From: an uncultured Christensenellaceae bacterium
GTDB taxonomy: Bacteria; Bacillota; Clostridia; Christensenellales; Borkfalkiaceae
DNA: 34,619 bases
Direction: 5' to 3'
Assembly (NCBI GenBank): GCA_910587365.1
Contig: CAJUKJ010000015.1
Coordinates: 1-34,619, forward strand
This document shows, in pieces, positions 33,853-34,619 of the stretch. Positions within the stretch are counted from its first letter, which is position 1; each line of letters opens with the position of its first letter. The notes under the pieces were generated by a model. The model did no database searches, was not told the DNA's origin, and saw only the letters and a list, made by a program, of their open reading frames with translations. A program made the translations under genes and the position numbers.

Positions 33853-34560
33853 CTATTTTTTTGTAAGATATTCCGTTAACTTATCTAAAAAAATTTTGGA
33901 CTTCCCCCGACTGATTTTTAAGCTCGCTGCCCCGACGTAGGCATATCCGTCCTCAATTCTGTTTACATGCTTCAAATTTACGAGATAGCAGGTATTGCAG
34001 TATTCAAAATTATGTGCGGACAATATTTGCGCCACACGGAAAAGCCTGTCCGTTACTTTAATTTCATTGTCTACAAGATGATATACGCAACTATGCCCGT
34101 TTACTTCTACGAATACGATATTGTCAAGGCGCACGTTAACGATTTTTTTCTTGGTTTTTATCAATATATTGCCGTCATCCGCAGCCGTGTCAATACGGCT
34201 GCGCTTTAAAATATGTTTGAAGTGTACCGAAAAATCATCATATTCAAGCGGTTTTAAAAGATAGTCAACAGCCTCTAAATCATATCCTTTAATTGCATCT
34301 TCCCTATTTGACGTATAAAAAACCAAACTGATATATTTATCTGAGCCACGCATAGCTTCCGCAACACTAAATCCGTTACGGTACGGAAGTTCGGTTTCCA
34401 TAAACACTATGTCAAACAGGACGTCGCTTTCTAAAAATTTTATACCGTCATCAAAATGCACACAATTAAAAGCTATACTATCGTGAGTTAAGTATTTGCT
34501 TATATACTCTATAAGTCTTTCCGCGTCTGATAAAGAACTGTCAACTATGGCGATATTCAT
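33853..34560 (-). CDS. Atypical LytTR regulator with Glu at the phosphoacceptor site (module A)
   Basis: The 235-residue protein has a receiver fold plus a LytTR DNA-binding domain (about 130-235, NIVFVEVNGHSCVYHL, EYCNTCYLVNLKHV). Aligned with the canonical regulator at 3475-4191, the segment VFMDIQMP reads VFMETELP, so the phosphoacceptor Asp is Glu55. The acidic pair is Asp7-Ser8 instead of two acidic residues. The Thr (FYTSN) and Lys (LLKP) are kept. Glu at this position often mimics phosphorylation, so the protein may be permanently active or controlled in another way. AGAGGG precedes the ATG. No kinase lies downstream; the window ends 59 bases upstream of the gene, so one beyond the edge cannot be excluded. 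By position it should control module A. Confidence 0.9.
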   Translation of the reverse strand: MNIAIVDSSLSDAERLIEYISKYLTHDSIAFNCVHFDDGIKFLESDVLFDIVFMETELPYRNGFSVAEAMRGSDKYISLVFYTSNREDAIKGYDLEAVDYLLKPLEYDDFSVHFKHILKRSRIDTAADDGNILIKTKKKIVNVRLDNIVFVEVNGHSCVYHLVDNEIKVTDRLFRVAQILSAHNFEYCNTCYLVNLKHVNRIEDGYAYVGAASLKISRGKSKIFLDKLTEYLTKK

Positions 34561-34619
34561 ATATTTTCCCTCTTATAGCATTTCTTACCGAAATTACGCA
34601 GAATATGTTAATCTACGTG

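Overview
The window looks like a chromosome segment from a low-to-mid GC Gram-positive bacterium of the Clostridia, probably an uncultured gut or other anaerobic lineage. Reasons: strong GGAGG-type ribosome binding sites, LytTR response regulators with a GHKL sensor kinase, InlB-type (Flg_new) repeats and BIG2 domains on lipoproteins, and domain-swapped glycoside hydrolase family 3 (GH3) enzymes. The assignment is inference; there is no rRNA or other taxonomic marker. Every intact gene is on the minus strand, so gene order below runs from high to low coordinates.

Right half (34560 to 13681): two tandem copies of one four-gene module. Each copy is a LytTR response regulator, then a very large secreted GH3 enzyme with a collagen-like stalk and a C-terminal membrane anchor, then a lipoprotein with InlB-type repeats and a carbohydrate-binding-like C-terminus, then a GH3 enzyme with a membrane helix at each end. 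Module A is 33853-34560, 29437-33702, 27631-29340, 24551-27619. Module B is 23449-24180, 18687-23153, 16875-18545, 13681-16860. All four GH3 proteins carry the GH3 C-terminal-type domain first, a fibronectin III-like domain next, and the catalytic domain last. Neither module has its own kinase. Regulator A has Glu at the phosphoacceptor position; regulator B has a G9 homopolymer inside its coding sequence. A GCAAA-N-TAT element lies upstream of both stalked GH3 genes.

Middle (13568 to 4869): seven tightly packed genes, several sharing 4-base stop/start overlaps, that look like a surface O-acylation machine. They are two SGNH-like proteins carrying leucine-rich (BspA/LRR_5-like) segments, a small three-helix membrane protein, an MBOAT acyltransferase of the AlgI/DltB type, a chloramphenicol-acetyltransferase-fold protein, and two tandemly duplicated adenylate-forming (acyl-activating) enzymes. 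No carrier-protein gene is visible.

Left end (4781 to 1): a 5'-truncated DeoR-family regulator remnant on the plus strand, a canonical LytTR regulator with its GHKL kinase, and a BIG2-domain lipoprotein, apparently with its own promoters and a good terminator. This is the only kinase in the window, so it might also serve the kinase-less regulators, but nothing here shows that.

Working picture (inference): LytTR regulators switch on surface-anchored glycosidases placed at two distances from the membrane plus a glycan-binding lipoprotein, next to a system that may acylate an extracellular polymer. Substrates cannot be read from the sequence. I saw no rRNA, tRNA, CRISPR array, transposase or phage gene.
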